Position numbers and translations under genes: made by a program. The notes beneath the pieces were generated by a model. That model saw only the letters and a program-made list of their open reading frames with translations, ran no database searches and was not told where the DNA came from. From a virus, in IMG/VR virus record IMGVR_UViG_3300040808_000141, positions 1 to 36,452 of that record: 36,452 nucleotides of DNA, one strand, 5' to 3'. The first letter of the stretch is position 1, and every line of letters begins with the position of its first letter. This document shows positions 16,505 to 22,723 of this stretch, one piece after another.

Positions 16505-17766
16505 TATGCTATCCCTCGCAGATTACGTCTGATCGGCTCGCCCCAACTCGATTGCTGTGGTCGATAGCCAACTGCTAAGTATCTCATTGCATCAGCACCA
16601 TGAGATGTCCAATCGTGTCTTGGTCGACCTCGCCACGTTCTGCCCTTCTCGTCAAAGTCTCGCTGATACTGTCTCAATGCCTCGATCCCGCGATTGCAAT
16701 TGCTCTCATCAAACCAACAGCGATCCAACATGGATCTCACCGCCTGTATCCCGTCGTCAACGTTAAGCTTTGGCGCAATCTCGACAGGTCTAATCCCGAG
16801 ATTGTCGAGCGTCTCAAGTCTCGACTTACCAGTGCCCAACTCCTTTACTTGGACATCATGAGGGAGAATGTGCGATTCGTACAGGTATTTTTTTTCTTGC
16901 AACACGCCAGCGTAATGATCGAGGCCAACTCCAGACGATTCATAGTAGTCAATGAGTCGCACCTCAGCTCCGACAAACTGTGCAAACCATATCGCAGTAG
17001 AATCCCCAACGCCAAGATCCCACGCCGTCACAACACCAAGTGCTCGATCGTGCGGAACGGTTGTGATCCTATTGTCTGCTGTCGCACGTTTCATCTCTGT
17101 TCCGTAATACGCTCCAGCAATCGCGGCCTCGAAACTGCACTCGAACTCTTGCTCGTACCGATCCTCTCCCATTGTCTTTATCGCCGCATCGAGTTCCTCT
17201 TGCGGCAACAACTTGGTCTCGCTCGCTTTATGCATCGCGGAATACCATGATGGATCATCCCTAGCCGCGTCCCATATTTCGAAGAAACTGTTGCGGCCTT
17301 TCGGAGTCCCGATAAACGTCGCCTTGCCCTGACGGTCAGCAATCGCTGGTCGAATGACCGTCGACCATGCGTTCATCGGGAAGTCGGCTGGCTCGTCCAA
17401 CACCACCGAGTCAAAGTACAGACCTCGCATCGAGTCAGCGGTCTCAGCGCCAAACAGTCTGATACGAGCGCCGTTCGGGAAGTCGATCCGCAGCTCCGAC
17501 TCGTTGACTTTGATGCCGGGGATCGAGCGCGTGAATTCCTTGCAGTAATCCCAAGCCACCGCTTTGGACTGTCGATAGGTCGGCGAGATGTACGCAACGC
17601 GCACGTTATCGCGCTGGATCGTCAGCGCATCACGGATCAAATCATTGATCGCCGCTACAGTCTTGCCGCACCTTCGATGCGCCACCAAACATGCAAAACG
17701 CTCTTTTCTGTTGTGAAACGGGAGCATGACCTCCCGTGGAGTGTACGGAATTGTTATTTCAGGCAT
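16504..17766 (-). CDS. terL: Terminase large subunit, 420 aa
   Basis: ATP-driven DNA packaging motor with headful nuclease. Visible motifs: Walker A AHRRCGKT (29-36), Walker B VVLDEPADF (121-129), coupling motif FIGTPKG (151-157), and the RNase H-type nuclease with AWDLGVGDST (D250) and HGADAMRY (D392). The Walker B line ends DEPADF, where DEaAd or DEyA is usual, yet the D-E pair is intact. Length 420 aa is typical of short terminases. Its ATG overlaps the end of the 32-aa membrane peptide by 8 nt. TerS lies upstream, the 262-aa gene downstream. Confidence 0.93.
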   Translation of the reverse strand: MPEITIPYTPREVMLPFHNRKERFACLVAHRRCGKTVAAINDLIRDALTIQRDNVRVAYISPTYRQSKAVAWDYCKEFTRSIPGIKVNESELRIDFPNGARIRLFGAETADSMRGLYFDSVVLDEPADFPMNAWSTVIRPAIADRQGKATFIGTPKGRNSFFEIWDAARDDPSWYSAMHKASETKLLPQEELDAAIKTMGEDRYEQEFECSFEAAIAGAYYGTEMKRATADNRITTVPHDRALGVVTAWDLGVGDSTAIWFAQFVGAEVRLIDYYESSGVGLDHYAGVLQEKKYLYESHILPHDVQVKELGTGKSRLETLDNLGIRPVEIAPKLNVDDGIQAVRSMLDRCWFDESNCNRGIEALRQYQRDFDEKGRTWRGRPRHDWTSHGADAMRYLAVGYRPQQSSWGEPIRRNLRGIA

Positions 17767-17857
17767 AGAATCCTAGAAAGTCGACGATCATAGCCGTCGT
17801 CGTAAAAACCAAACCAACCACCAACGCAAAGATAAACCAGTCGAACTTATTCTTCAT
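17759..17857 (-). CDS. 32-aa single-span membrane peptide between terS and terL
   Basis: Reads MKNKFDWFIFALVVGLVFTT and continues TAMIVDFLGFYA. That is a positively charged start followed by one hydrophobic span of about 20 residues. A GGAAGGGA site lies about six bases before the ATG, inside the last codons of terS. It overlaps the terS stop by 11 nt and the terL start by 8 nt, filling the gap exactly. The fit of ribosome site, overlaps and composition argues for a translated gene. Function unknown; a holin-like or signalling peptide is speculative. Confidence 0.55.
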   Translation of the reverse strand: MKNKFDWFIFALVVGLVFTTTAMIVDFLGFYA

Positions 17858-18257
17858 CTGATCCCTTCCATTTGATAACCAAAGGCCCGCCATCTTCGCC
17901 AGTATGCTCAATCTGCTGCTTTTCCGAGTAGCGCTTAGGCAGCAACTTGCTCGCTAACCACTTGTGAGCGTCGATCTGCAATCGCGCCACGTTGTAAGTC
18001 TCTGGCGTTGCACTATACGCAATCTCCATGATGTCTTCAGCTGCGTATTCTTGCTGCGCGTTCTTCGCGCGCGCGTATTTGTCGCGAATCTGTGGATGAC
18101 GATACATCCAGCGGTAGAACGTAGACTTATCAGGCGACCAATCTTCTTCAGAGCAAATCTTATTCAACGATCGACCAGCTGCGATTTCCTCGCAGATTCG
18201 ATCCACCAACTCATCAGTAAAGTCTGTTGGCCTTCCCATTTTCTTTTCTTCGTCCAT
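17847..18257 (-). CDS. terS: Terminase small subunit, 136 aa
   Basis: DNA-recognition partner of the large terminase. The N-terminal helix-turn-helix reads GRPTDFTDELVDRICEEIA then SLNKICSEEDWSPDKSTFYR, a typical phage terS layout, followed by a helical oligomerisation region (YARAKNAQQEYAAEDIMEIA) and an end rich in charged residues. An ATG four codons earlier (18269) also fits the frame, but the 18257 ATG has GGAG six bases upstream, so I prefer it. It is the first gene of the late block, right next to the repeat-rich putative origin, and overlaps the 32-aa peptide. Confidence 0.85.
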   Translation of the reverse strand: MDEEKKMGRPTDFTDELVDRICEEIAAGRSLNKICSEEDWSPDKSTFYRWMYRHPQIRDKYARAKNAQQEYAAEDIMEIAYSATPETYNVARLQIDAHKWLASKLLPKRYSEKQQIEHTGEDGGPLVIKWKGSDEE

Positions 18258-18273
18258 CCCATACTCCATGTCT

Positions 18274-18286
18274 CGGTTGCTACTTA
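18274..18286 (+). repeat. 13-bp direct repeat CGGTTGCTACTTA, copy 1
   Basis: CGGTTGCTACTTA occurs here and at 18302-18314, a period of 28 bp, just upstream of terS. A related inverted CAACCG is at 18320-18325. It is placed like a paired regulator-binding site. Confidence 0.7.
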
Positions 18287-18292
18287 ATTACG

Positions 18293-18306
18293 AACCGAAT
18301 TCGGTT
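18293..18306. promoter_or_regulatory. 14-bp perfect palindrome AACCGAATTCGGTT
   Basis: Perfectly self-complementary and centred between the two CGGTTG direct repeats, about 25-35 bases upstream of terS. A dimeric regulator controlling the late genes, or an origin component, could bind it. No clear -10/-35 pair for terS is visible around it. Confidence 0.5.
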
Positions 18307-18314
18307 GCTACTTA
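18302..18314 (+). repeat. 13-bp direct repeat CGGTTGCTACTTA, copy 2
   Basis: Second identical copy, 28 bp downstream of the first; its first bases form the right arm of the palindrome at 18293-18306. Confidence 0.7.
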
Positions 18315-18330
18315 GATATCAACCGAAAAG

Positions 18331-18339
18331 TTATCCACA
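18331..18339 (+). promoter_or_regulatory. Consensus DnaA box TTATCCACA
   Basis: Exact match to the bacterial DnaA-binding consensus (TTATNCACA), followed by G. It sits between the palindrome and the iteron array. A single box could be chance, but its place in the only repeat-rich gap of the genome supports an origin that uses host DnaA. Confidence 0.6.
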
Positions 18340-18362
18340 GCACAGATTTTACATCAGACATT

Positions 18363-18605
18363 CGGATACGGATATGTCTCTTACGAGACATATATCCGTT
18401 TTATCCGCCTACTGCCTCTGACAAAAATTTGTCCGCTACTTTTATCCGTCTTCATGTAACTCATTGTTTTTATTAAGTTTATAAACAGACACCAACGGAT
18501 AAAATAATTTATCCGTCTGTATCCGTTTTATCCGTTTACAAGATGATTTGAGATAACTCATTGATTCTAATTGGAAATACAAACGGATAAATGCGATTTA
18601 TCCGT
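18363..18605. repeat. Iteron array built on TTTATCCGT / ACGGATAAA
   Basis: ATCCG or its complement occurs at 18363, 18369, 18394, 18403, 18444, 18495, 18511, 18521, 18530, 18583 and 18600. Full TTTATCCGT or ACGGATAAA copies are at 18441-18449, 18495-18503, 18508-18516, 18527-18535, 18583-18591 and 18597-18605. Two pairs face each other with 4- and 5-base loops (18495-18516, 18583-18605). ATATGTCTC and its complement (18372-18393, loop ttac) add a hairpin. Spacing is irregular. Confidence 0.75.
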
Positions 18606-20634
18606 CGTAGTCAATTATCCCTCCATCGTCGTCACCAAAATCCATGATCGCACTGTCACTTGTAGCCGCCCATCCGTTCTTGTACGGCTCAATATATTCA
18701 GCATCTAATAAGATACCGATGAACGTATTAGCAGTCGGCTGCATCTGACGTTTCGCATACGAGTCCTTCATTCCGATACTTGGCCCAGTTAAAAAACTCA
18801 GCATCGAGTATCGATCGACGAACGGTCTGCCTTTGTCATCCCTATCACGATGGCAAGAATGCCACGCTCGCTCAAACCGTCTACGATTTTCTTCGACCTT
18901 CGATACTTTTTTGTCCATCTTCATCGGCTCACTGACAGACTCCAACACGACAGTCGATACCTGTTCGCCATCCTCATCACGCCAGCCAGCAATGTCTACC
19001 TTACGCAGCTCAAAGAACAGACTGTCCTTCATCTCAGCGTCTTTCATTTTGCGCTGCACAACTTCGATTGGACTCGATCCCTTTGATGGCTTCACGCTGA
19101 TCTCGATATCCAATGCGCCTCGCCATGCCGATGATCCTCTGGCTCGATGCTGCGCTTCCTCTGATACGCCTGTGTGGTGAACTAAGATAACTGTGCAGTC
19201 AAACTCTTTCATTAGCAATGCACACGCATCTAACATTGACTTGGCGTCCTGTGCGCTATTCTCGTCGCCTAGAAGATGCCTATGGAGCGTGTCTATGCAG
19301 ATCACCCCCGGCCTCTCTGGAAGCGCCCTGACGTTCTCTATGACCTTTAGCAGCCCCTCATTGGTATTAAGATCAGTCCCAGTCCGACTCATCCAAAACT
19401 TAATCTTGTTCACACCAAACTTCTGCATCCATCCAGCAACTCTGGCCCGTAGTCCGTAATGTCCCTCACCAGCGAGATAAACGATCGGCAAATGCTTTGT
19501 CTTATTGCCGCACCAGTCTCTGTCCTCGATCTCATCTGCCGCCATACGAAGACACCAGTCGAGCACTAGGAACGTCTTTCCAGAGCCTGACGGCCCATGC
19601 ACCATGCACAGACTATTGCTGACCAGCCAAGACTTGATCAGATACGATATCGGCGCTGGAGAGTCTTTAAACTCATTACCATCGACCAGCCAATCATAAA
19701 CTGGCAACTCAGGCTCGAGCAGCGCAGACAAATCATTCCCAGCCAGCAAGTAATCGTTCGCATCCATTCCTTCAATCGGTGGAATGACGACAGTTGCATT
19801 GTGTTTTGCGCTGGCCTGATCAGCATAACTGCGACCGACTCCAGACTTATCATTATCAGCGACGATGATAAGCCGCGTAGAAGCGCCGTAGCGCTCTCTA
19901 AGTTGTCCGACAACTGTTGGTATGTTCGAGGCCGAGTAAGCGACGTAACACGCCTTAGAAGTCGTCTCAGAGATAGTTGCAGCAGTAGCGTATCCCTCGG
20001 CGACATACACAATAGTGTTATCGTCATCCTCACCGATACGCCAATACGATCCACCAGTTTTGCCGCCAGAGTGATAAAGCTTGCCCCCAGCTGCATCGAT
20101 GTATTGCACCGTCGTCATCTCGCCGTCGTCATTGTAGAGCGGAACGATCAGTCGGCCATCCCCAGTAACTCTTGCGCCATGTGGCTTAATTTGCTTCTTG
20201 ATTAGGTAAGGATGATCCTCGGTGGCGTGAGCAGACTCGCTCCAGATCTTATTGACGACCTCGGATACGTTCTCCCGCATCACGGCATCTGACTCTGCCC
20301 GCGCTTTCTTTGCGGCCTCAATCCGTCTCGCAAACTCAATCTCTTCGCTCTGCGTGAGTCGACGACCGATGTCTTCACACCATGAGCGTTGCTCGCCAGT
20401 TCTCCAGCAGCCAAAACTCCCAGCGCGAATGCCGTCACCAAAAACAATATACCAGCCACTTTTATCTGAACGACCTGATCTTCCACTGCTACCCGAATTA
20501 AATCTATGTATTCTTCCGTCAAAAATGATTTCACGAGGCGGCTCCAATCCAGCATCAACAATTGCGTTTCGTAACTGTATCTCGGGAGGATCTACAGGCT
20601 TTTTGTCTTTCCAAATCTCGGTAATGTTAGCCAT
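18598..20634 (-). CDS. Primase/helicase: TOPRIM primase fused to RepA-like ATPase, 678 aa
   Basis: Replication initiator and helicase. Residues about 55-80 carry the primase-associated YIVFGDGIRAGSFGCWRTG. TOPRIM motifs are VYVAEGYATA (209-218) and LIIVADND (255-262). The RecA/RepA-type ATPase has Walker A HGPSGSGKT (346-354), Walker B VICIDTLHRH (444-453), VHHTG (485-489) and RGSSAWRGALD (499-509). The acidic C-terminus ends in the iteron array. GAGG lies seven bases before the ATG, which overlaps the end of the HTH gene. No zinc finger is seen at the N-terminus. With no polymerase in the genome it probably loads host DNA polymerase III at the adjacent repeats. Confidence 0.9.
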   Translation of the reverse strand: MANITEIWKDKKPVDPPEIQLRNAIVDAGLEPPREIIFDGRIHRFNSGSSGRSGRSDKSGWYIVFGDGIRAGSFGCWRTGEQRSWCEDIGRRLTQSEEIEFARRIEAAKKARAESDAVMRENVSEVVNKIWSESAHATEDHPYLIKKQIKPHGARVTGDGRLIVPLYNDDGEMTTVQYIDAAGGKLYHSGGKTGGSYWRIGEDDDNTIVYVAEGYATAATISETTSKACYVAYSASNIPTVVGQLRERYGASTRLIIVADNDKSGVGRSYADQASAKHNATVVIPPIEGMDANDYLLAGNDLSALLEPELPVYDWLVDGNEFKDSPAPISYLIKSWLVSNSLCMVHGPSGSGKTFLVLDWCLRMAADEIEDRDWCGNKTKHLPIVYLAGEGHYGLRARVAGWMQKFGVNKIKFWMSRTGTDLNTNEGLLKVIENVRALPERPGVICIDTLHRHLLGDENSAQDAKSMLDACALLMKEFDCTVILVHHTGVSEEAQHRARGSSAWRGALDIEISVKPSKGSSPIEVVQRKMKDAEMKDSLFFELRKVDIAGWRDEDGEQVSTVVLESVSEPMKMDKKVSKVEENRRRFERAWHSCHRDRDDKGRPFVDRYSMLSFLTGPSIGMKDSYAKRQMQPTANTFIGILLDAEYIEPYKNGWAATSDSAIMDFGDDDGGIIDYDG

Positions 20635-20815
20635 TGTTTGGCCTCGGACACGTCATTGAGAAATACTCAAATAACCGATTGACCGTCTTGATGGACGGAT
20701 CGGGATCCGGGCTGGACATGATGTTCCGCAACGTCGAGTAGCTGACACCAGTGCGGCGGCTTACCTCTCGCAGATTGCGGTCAGACAATAAGTGTTTGAT
20801 TTCTTTAACTTCCAT
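20627..20815 (-). CDS. Small HTH (Cro/XRE-like) DNA-binding protein, 62 aa
   Basis: Reads as one helix-turn-helix: REVSRRTGVSYSTLRNIMSS (residues 16-35), the recognition helix being STLRNIM, followed by PDPSIKTVNRLFEYF, the standard XRE end. It is the first gene of the minus-strand replication transcript and faces the HExxH gene at 20899 across an 83-bp gap. AGGAG lies six bases before the ATG. Its gene overlaps the primase/helicase start by 8 nt. It likely regulates the divergent promoters between the two genes. Confidence 0.8.
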   Translation of the reverse strand: MEVKEIKHLLSDRNLREVSRRTGVSYSTLRNIMSSPDPDPSIKTVNRLFEYFSMTCPRPNNG

Positions 20816-20844
20816 CTATTTCTCCTAGTTAACAGCGTTTTTTT

Positions 20845-20873
20845 TTAATCTTAGAGCAAAAAAGAATTATACT
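20845..20873 (+). promoter_or_regulatory. Divergent promoter region, plus direction
   Basis: TATACT at 20868-20873 with a weak TTAATC 17 bases upstream (20845-20850), reading toward the HExxH gene. On the other strand TATAAT (20866-20871) reads toward the HTH gene without a clear -35. The two -10 boxes overlap, so the promoters would exclude one another. Confidence 0.5.
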
Positions 20874-20898
20874 CAACCTTCAAACTACGGGAGGCGAC

Positions 20899-21177
20899 AT
20901 GACTGAGATTCTTGCATTCCTAGCATTGTTCAATCTGCAATATCCTGATAACACGGTTATCACGCCAAGCAACGCTACCTTTTTCCTCGCTGGCGATATT
21001 CCGGTGATTTACCTTGCGCCACACATGAATAAACCAAACGTGATTCTTCACGAAGCGTGTCACGCGGCTCAATATGCCAGAGCCGGGAATAAACCAGCCC
21101 AGACTTGGGAAGAGTGGGAGAACCGCGAGATCGAGTGCGCCAAGATCGAGAGGATTTATCTCGACCTGACAGAATAA
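20899..21177 (+). CDS. Mini zinc metallopeptidase-like protein (HEACH), 92 aa
   Basis: ILHEACHAAQYARAG (49-63) is a textbook HExxH zinc helix (H51, E52, H55). It is followed about 20 residues later by NREIECAKIERIYLD (75-89), whose Glu77 or Glu79 could be the third ligand, as in ImmA/IrrE and related gluzincins. Two strands precede (TVITPSNATFFLAG, IPVIYLAP), matching the edge strands of that fold. At 92 aa it is near the lower limit for a peptidase. GGGAGG lies upstream. It is divergent from a small XRE gene, the arrangement of ImmR-ImmA-type switches. Proteolysis is inferred. Confidence 0.6.
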   Translation: MTEILAFLALFNLQYPDNTVITPSNATFFLAGDIPVIYLAPHMNKPNVILHEACHAAQYARAGNKPAQTWEEWENREIECAKIERIYLDLTE

Positions 21178-21209
21178 AAAAAGGACACCTAGCCGGCTAA
21201 GTATCCTTT
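21176..21209 (-). terminator. Rho-independent terminator for the 21220-22043 genes
   Basis: On the minus strand a 15-bp stem (21180-21209, two G-U pairs) is followed directly by seven T (21182-21176). Read on the plus strand the same stem has mismatches and no T-run, so it mainly stops minus-strand transcription, before it would invade the HExxH gene. Confidence 0.85.
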
Positions 21210-21219
21210 CGTGTGTTAG

Positions 21220-21474
21220 TTAAATTTTGTACAGCATGATTGTCTCTGCGTCGTATGGCGAGGCATACCATCCACATTTTGTGAGGAAGTCGTTGAGTTT
21301 GTTATCTTCCATCGTGGCATCTGCGTAGTTGTAGTAATCGGTCTCAGGCTTGGCGATGTCGTCTCTGACCCAGAGGCCACCAGCATCACCGTCGAATTCT
21401 TCACGCGGCACAACGTTAAGATTGAATTTTGTGCCGAGTAATTTGATCATCTGATTTTCTGATTTTGCTCTCAT
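21220..21474 (-). CDS. Hypothetical early protein, 84 aa
   Basis: I do not recognise the family. Basic N-terminus (MRAKSENQMIKLLGTKFNLN), then an acidic middle (REEFDGDAGGLWVRDDIAKP; ETDYYNYADATMEDNKLNDF) and CGWYASPYDAETIMLYKI at the end. Good AGGAG seven bases before the ATG. Last gene of a three-gene minus transcript ending at the terminator 21176-21209. Small acidic proteins in this position are often host-takeover or anti-defence factors; nothing here proves that. Confidence 0.6.
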   Translation of the reverse strand: MRAKSENQMIKLLGTKFNLNVVPREEFDGDAGGLWVRDDIAKPETDYYNYADATMEDNKLNDFLTKCGWYASPYDAETIMLYKI

Positions 21475-21483
21475 GTTTTTCTC

Positions 21484-21684
21484 CTAACGGTTATATTCAA
21501 GTTCTGCCATTGCTTCTTCGTAAACCTCAACCTCGTCGACCATCTGACCTACCTCTTCGGTCGTGATGCCGTAGTATTCGGCAACGTGTCTGTGCGTATC
21601 CTCGAGGAACCAGATGTCCTTTTGCTCGGCGATCTCATCGATCTTGTCTAAAATCATGTAGTGAAGTTTGCTTGGCTTTTGCAT
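21484..21684 (-). CDS. Hypothetical acidic helical protein, 66 aa
   Basis: Reads MQKPSKLHYMILDKIDEIAE with a strongly acidic second half (EEVGQMVDEVEVYEEAMAEL). It is predicted to be almost wholly helical. An in-frame ATG at 21690 sits only one base from AGGAGA, while the ATG at 21684 has it at seven bases, so I use 21684. Preceded by the GGGGCC hairpin (21702-21715). Unknown function; acidity and small size would suit a DNA-mimic or an inhibitor, but that is a guess. Confidence 0.6.
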   Translation of the reverse strand: MQKPSKLHYMILDKIDEIAEQKDIWFLEDTHRHVAEYYGITTEEVGQMVDEVEVYEEAMAELEYNR

Positions 21685-21701
21685 GGTCATTCTCCTGAAG
21701 A

Positions 21702-21715
21702 GGGGCCGTGGCCCC
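21702..21715 (-). promoter_or_regulatory. GC-rich hairpin GGGGCC-AC-GGCCCC in an intergenic gap
   Basis: Six-base-pair GC stem between the 107-aa and 66-aa genes, immediately before the AGGAG of the latter. There is no T-run, so it is not a terminator. An mRNA processing site, a stability element or an attenuator are possible readings. Confidence 0.5.
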
Positions 21716-21719
21716 GTAA

Positions 21720-22043
21720 TTAAAAGTTGTAGTCGTAAAACTTAATTGGCTGATCTGATAAAAAGTGTCGACCATACTTGCTTTTCCAAAAACCATGCTT
21801 ATGACCTTTTGGCTTATTGAGTCTGGCCTTAACGACGGGCTGTGTTTCATCAGATGTGATTAACCAGCGCTGTCTATCTTGATTAGTAACGTGACCGAAA
21901 AAACCGCCAGCAACAAAATCTATGCCCCAATCCAACTCGCGGTACTTCATCTTGCGAATCTCGATAGTCTTATCTGAAATCACGCGGATAACCTCGAACG
22001 GCTCAACGTCTGTATACAAGTGTTGGTTTGCAAATTTTTCCAT
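21720..22043 (-). CDS. Conserved phage protein, 107 aa
   Basis: I recognise the layout of a widespread small phage family from MEKFANQHLYTDVEPFEVIR, IEIRKMKYRELDWGIDF, FVAGGFFGHVTNQDRQRW, and the final FLSDQPIKFYDYNF. It appears as a hypothetical early protein in many phage genomes. Mostly beta-rich, with no transmembrane span. GGAG lies seven bases before the ATG. First gene of the minus transcript whose promoter and leader hairpin lie at 22065-22128. Function unknown. Confidence 0.75.
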   Translation of the reverse strand: MEKFANQHLYTDVEPFEVIRVISDKTIEIRKMKYRELDWGIDFVAGGFFGHVTNQDRQRWLITSDETQPVVKARLNKPKGHKHGFWKSKYGRHFLSDQPIKFYDYNF

Positions 22044-22064
22044 GTTTTTCTCCGTCTTTGTCTA

Positions 22065-22091
22065 GGAATGTCGGCCCAATGCCGTGTTTCC
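22065..22091 (-). promoter_or_regulatory. Leader hairpin L1 (two-tier stem with ACA/ACA internal loop)
   Basis: On the minus strand: GGAA, ACA, CGGC, loop ATTGG, GCCG, ACA, TTCC. Four-base outer stem, symmetric 3x3 internal loop, four-base inner stem, five-base loop. It begins about three bases after the predicted transcription start and is followed by CCTAG. The same architecture is found at 22386, 23715 and 29805 on the plus strand. Confidence 0.7.
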
Positions 22092-22100
22092 ATATACGTT

Positions 22101-22128
22101 ATTCTATACATATTAGGATCGAGCACAA
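22101..22128 (-). promoter_or_regulatory. Promoter for the minus-strand early genes
   Basis: TTGTGC (22128-22123) and TAGAAT (22106-22101) are 16 bases apart, reading toward the 107-aa gene. The sequence after the -10 (ATAACGT..ATGGA) closely matches the segment after the plus-strand promoter at 22348-22377, which supports both as real promoters. Confidence 0.65.
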
Positions 22129-22168
22129 TACCTAAAAGCACTTTTTTTAACAAAATAAGCAAAAAAGT

Positions 22169-22342
22169 ATGAAAATATACAGAGTCCAAGTCGAAACACT
22201 GCCCACGGCCTACTTTGGCACATTGCGAGAGGCGCAGGCATATACCGACAAACACCAGCATTTAGGCTGGATCGTAACTGAGCTGCGTATGCCCAAGACC
22301 AAGCCAGCCATCATGAAATGGCTTGCCAAACACTTTAGTTAA
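22169..22342 (+). CDS. Hypothetical small protein, 57 aa
   Basis: Reads MKIYRVQVETLPTAYFGTLR with an EAQAYTDKHQHLGWIVTEL middle and a basic end. One plausible alpha/beta mini-domain, ending in a Lys-rich helix. The ribosome site is weak and a promoter-like sequence is not clear, so transcription could come from the HExxH side only if it passes the terminator at 21176. It lies between the two divergent leader hairpins (22065-22091 and 22386-22410). The balanced amino-acid use supports coding. I do not know the function. Confidence 0.5.
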   Translation: MKIYRVQVETLPTAYFGTLREAQAYTDKHQHLGWIVTELRMPKTKPAIMKWLAKHFS

Positions 22343-22347
22343 AATTA

Positions 22348-22377
22348 TTTACACAAAAATATTAGTTGGTCTATAAT
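22348..22377 (+). promoter_or_regulatory. Sigma70-like promoter for the plus-strand middle genes
   Basis: TTTACA (22348-22353), an 18-base spacer, and a perfect TATAAT (22372-22377). The predicted start lies near 22384, about two bases before hairpin L2. The best promoter for the 96-aa gene and what follows. Confidence 0.78.
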
Positions 22378-22385
22378 AACGTCAT

Positions 22386-22410
22386 GGACACACGGAATCG
22401 CCGAAAGTCC
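22386..22410 (+). promoter_or_regulatory. Leader hairpin L2
   Basis: GGAC, ACA, CGG, loop AATCG, CCG, AAA, GTCC, then TAG. Same two-tier layout as L1, and starts about +3 from the predicted transcription start. Both L1 and L2 are preceded by ATAACGT and followed by a CCTAG. Confidence 0.72.
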
Positions 22411-22432
22411 TAGTCAAAAAAAGGAAACAAAA

Positions 22433-22723
22433 ATGAAAGTAGAAAACACAGTCGAAATGTTGGTCGATAAAGTTGGCGCAATGAAAAAAATCGTTGCTGA
22501 TTACAATCGCGAAATCAAAGCGCTTGAGGAAGAAATCAAAGACCAGTGCCAGAAAAACGATATCAAAAAAGTTTACGGCTCAGTCTTTAACGCAACGTAT
22601 GTCGAGGCCAATCGCAGAGTTCTTGATTGGAAAACATTGATCGACGATATGGGCGTCGACTCTAACACTCGCGAAAAATACACAACGACTTCAGCGATCT
22701 TCTCGCTACGAATCGGTGTTTAA
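22433..22723 (+). CDS. Coiled-coil hypothetical protein, 96 aa
   Basis: Residues 1-45 form a charged helix (KKIVADYNREIKALEEEIKD), likely a coiled coil. Residues 46-96 are a small beta/alpha part (VYGSVFNATYVEANRRVLDW; TTTSAIFSLRIGV). The helix plus substrate-grip pattern recalls small nuclease-inhibitor or recombination-helper proteins of phages, but no name is justified. AAGGA lies upstream, and the gene is the first one after the promoter and leader hairpin L2. Its stop overlaps the following GTG start by 8 nt. Confidence 0.65.
   Translation: MKVENTVEMLVDKVGAMKKIVADYNREIKALEEEIKDQCQKNDIKKVYGSVFNATYVEANRRVLDWKTLIDDMGVDSNTREKYTTTSAIFSLRIGV

Larger units (their letters stand above)
18270..18610. 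other. Non-coding repeat-rich segment, candidate replication origin
   Basis: About 330 bases without a gene between terS and the primase/helicase. It holds a 13-bp direct repeat, a 14-bp palindrome, a consensus DnaA box, a 9-bp-arm hairpin and about ten copies of ATCCG-type iterons in both orientations, with AT-rich stretches (18440-18515). This is what an origin that recruits DnaA and a phage replication protein looks like. It could also hold the operator of the late genes. Iterons run into the last codons of the primase gene. Confidence 0.6.

Noticed and set aside
16600-17250. Long plus-strand ORF over terL
   Set aside because: Lies wholly inside terL on the opposite strand, Arg/Ser/Cys-rich without domain features; mirror of the real gene's codon pattern.
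18363-18605. CRISPR array
   Set aside because: Repeat unit is only about 9 bases, in both orientations and with irregular spacing; fits iterons, not a CRISPR.
18270-18610. tRNA or attachment site
   Set aside because: No cloverleaf or tRNA-like arms, and no integrase gene anywhere in the genome.
19597-20205. Plus-strand 202-aa ORF over the primase/helicase
   Set aside because: Inside a well-supported gene with TOPRIM and Walker motifs; no ribosome site and no motif.
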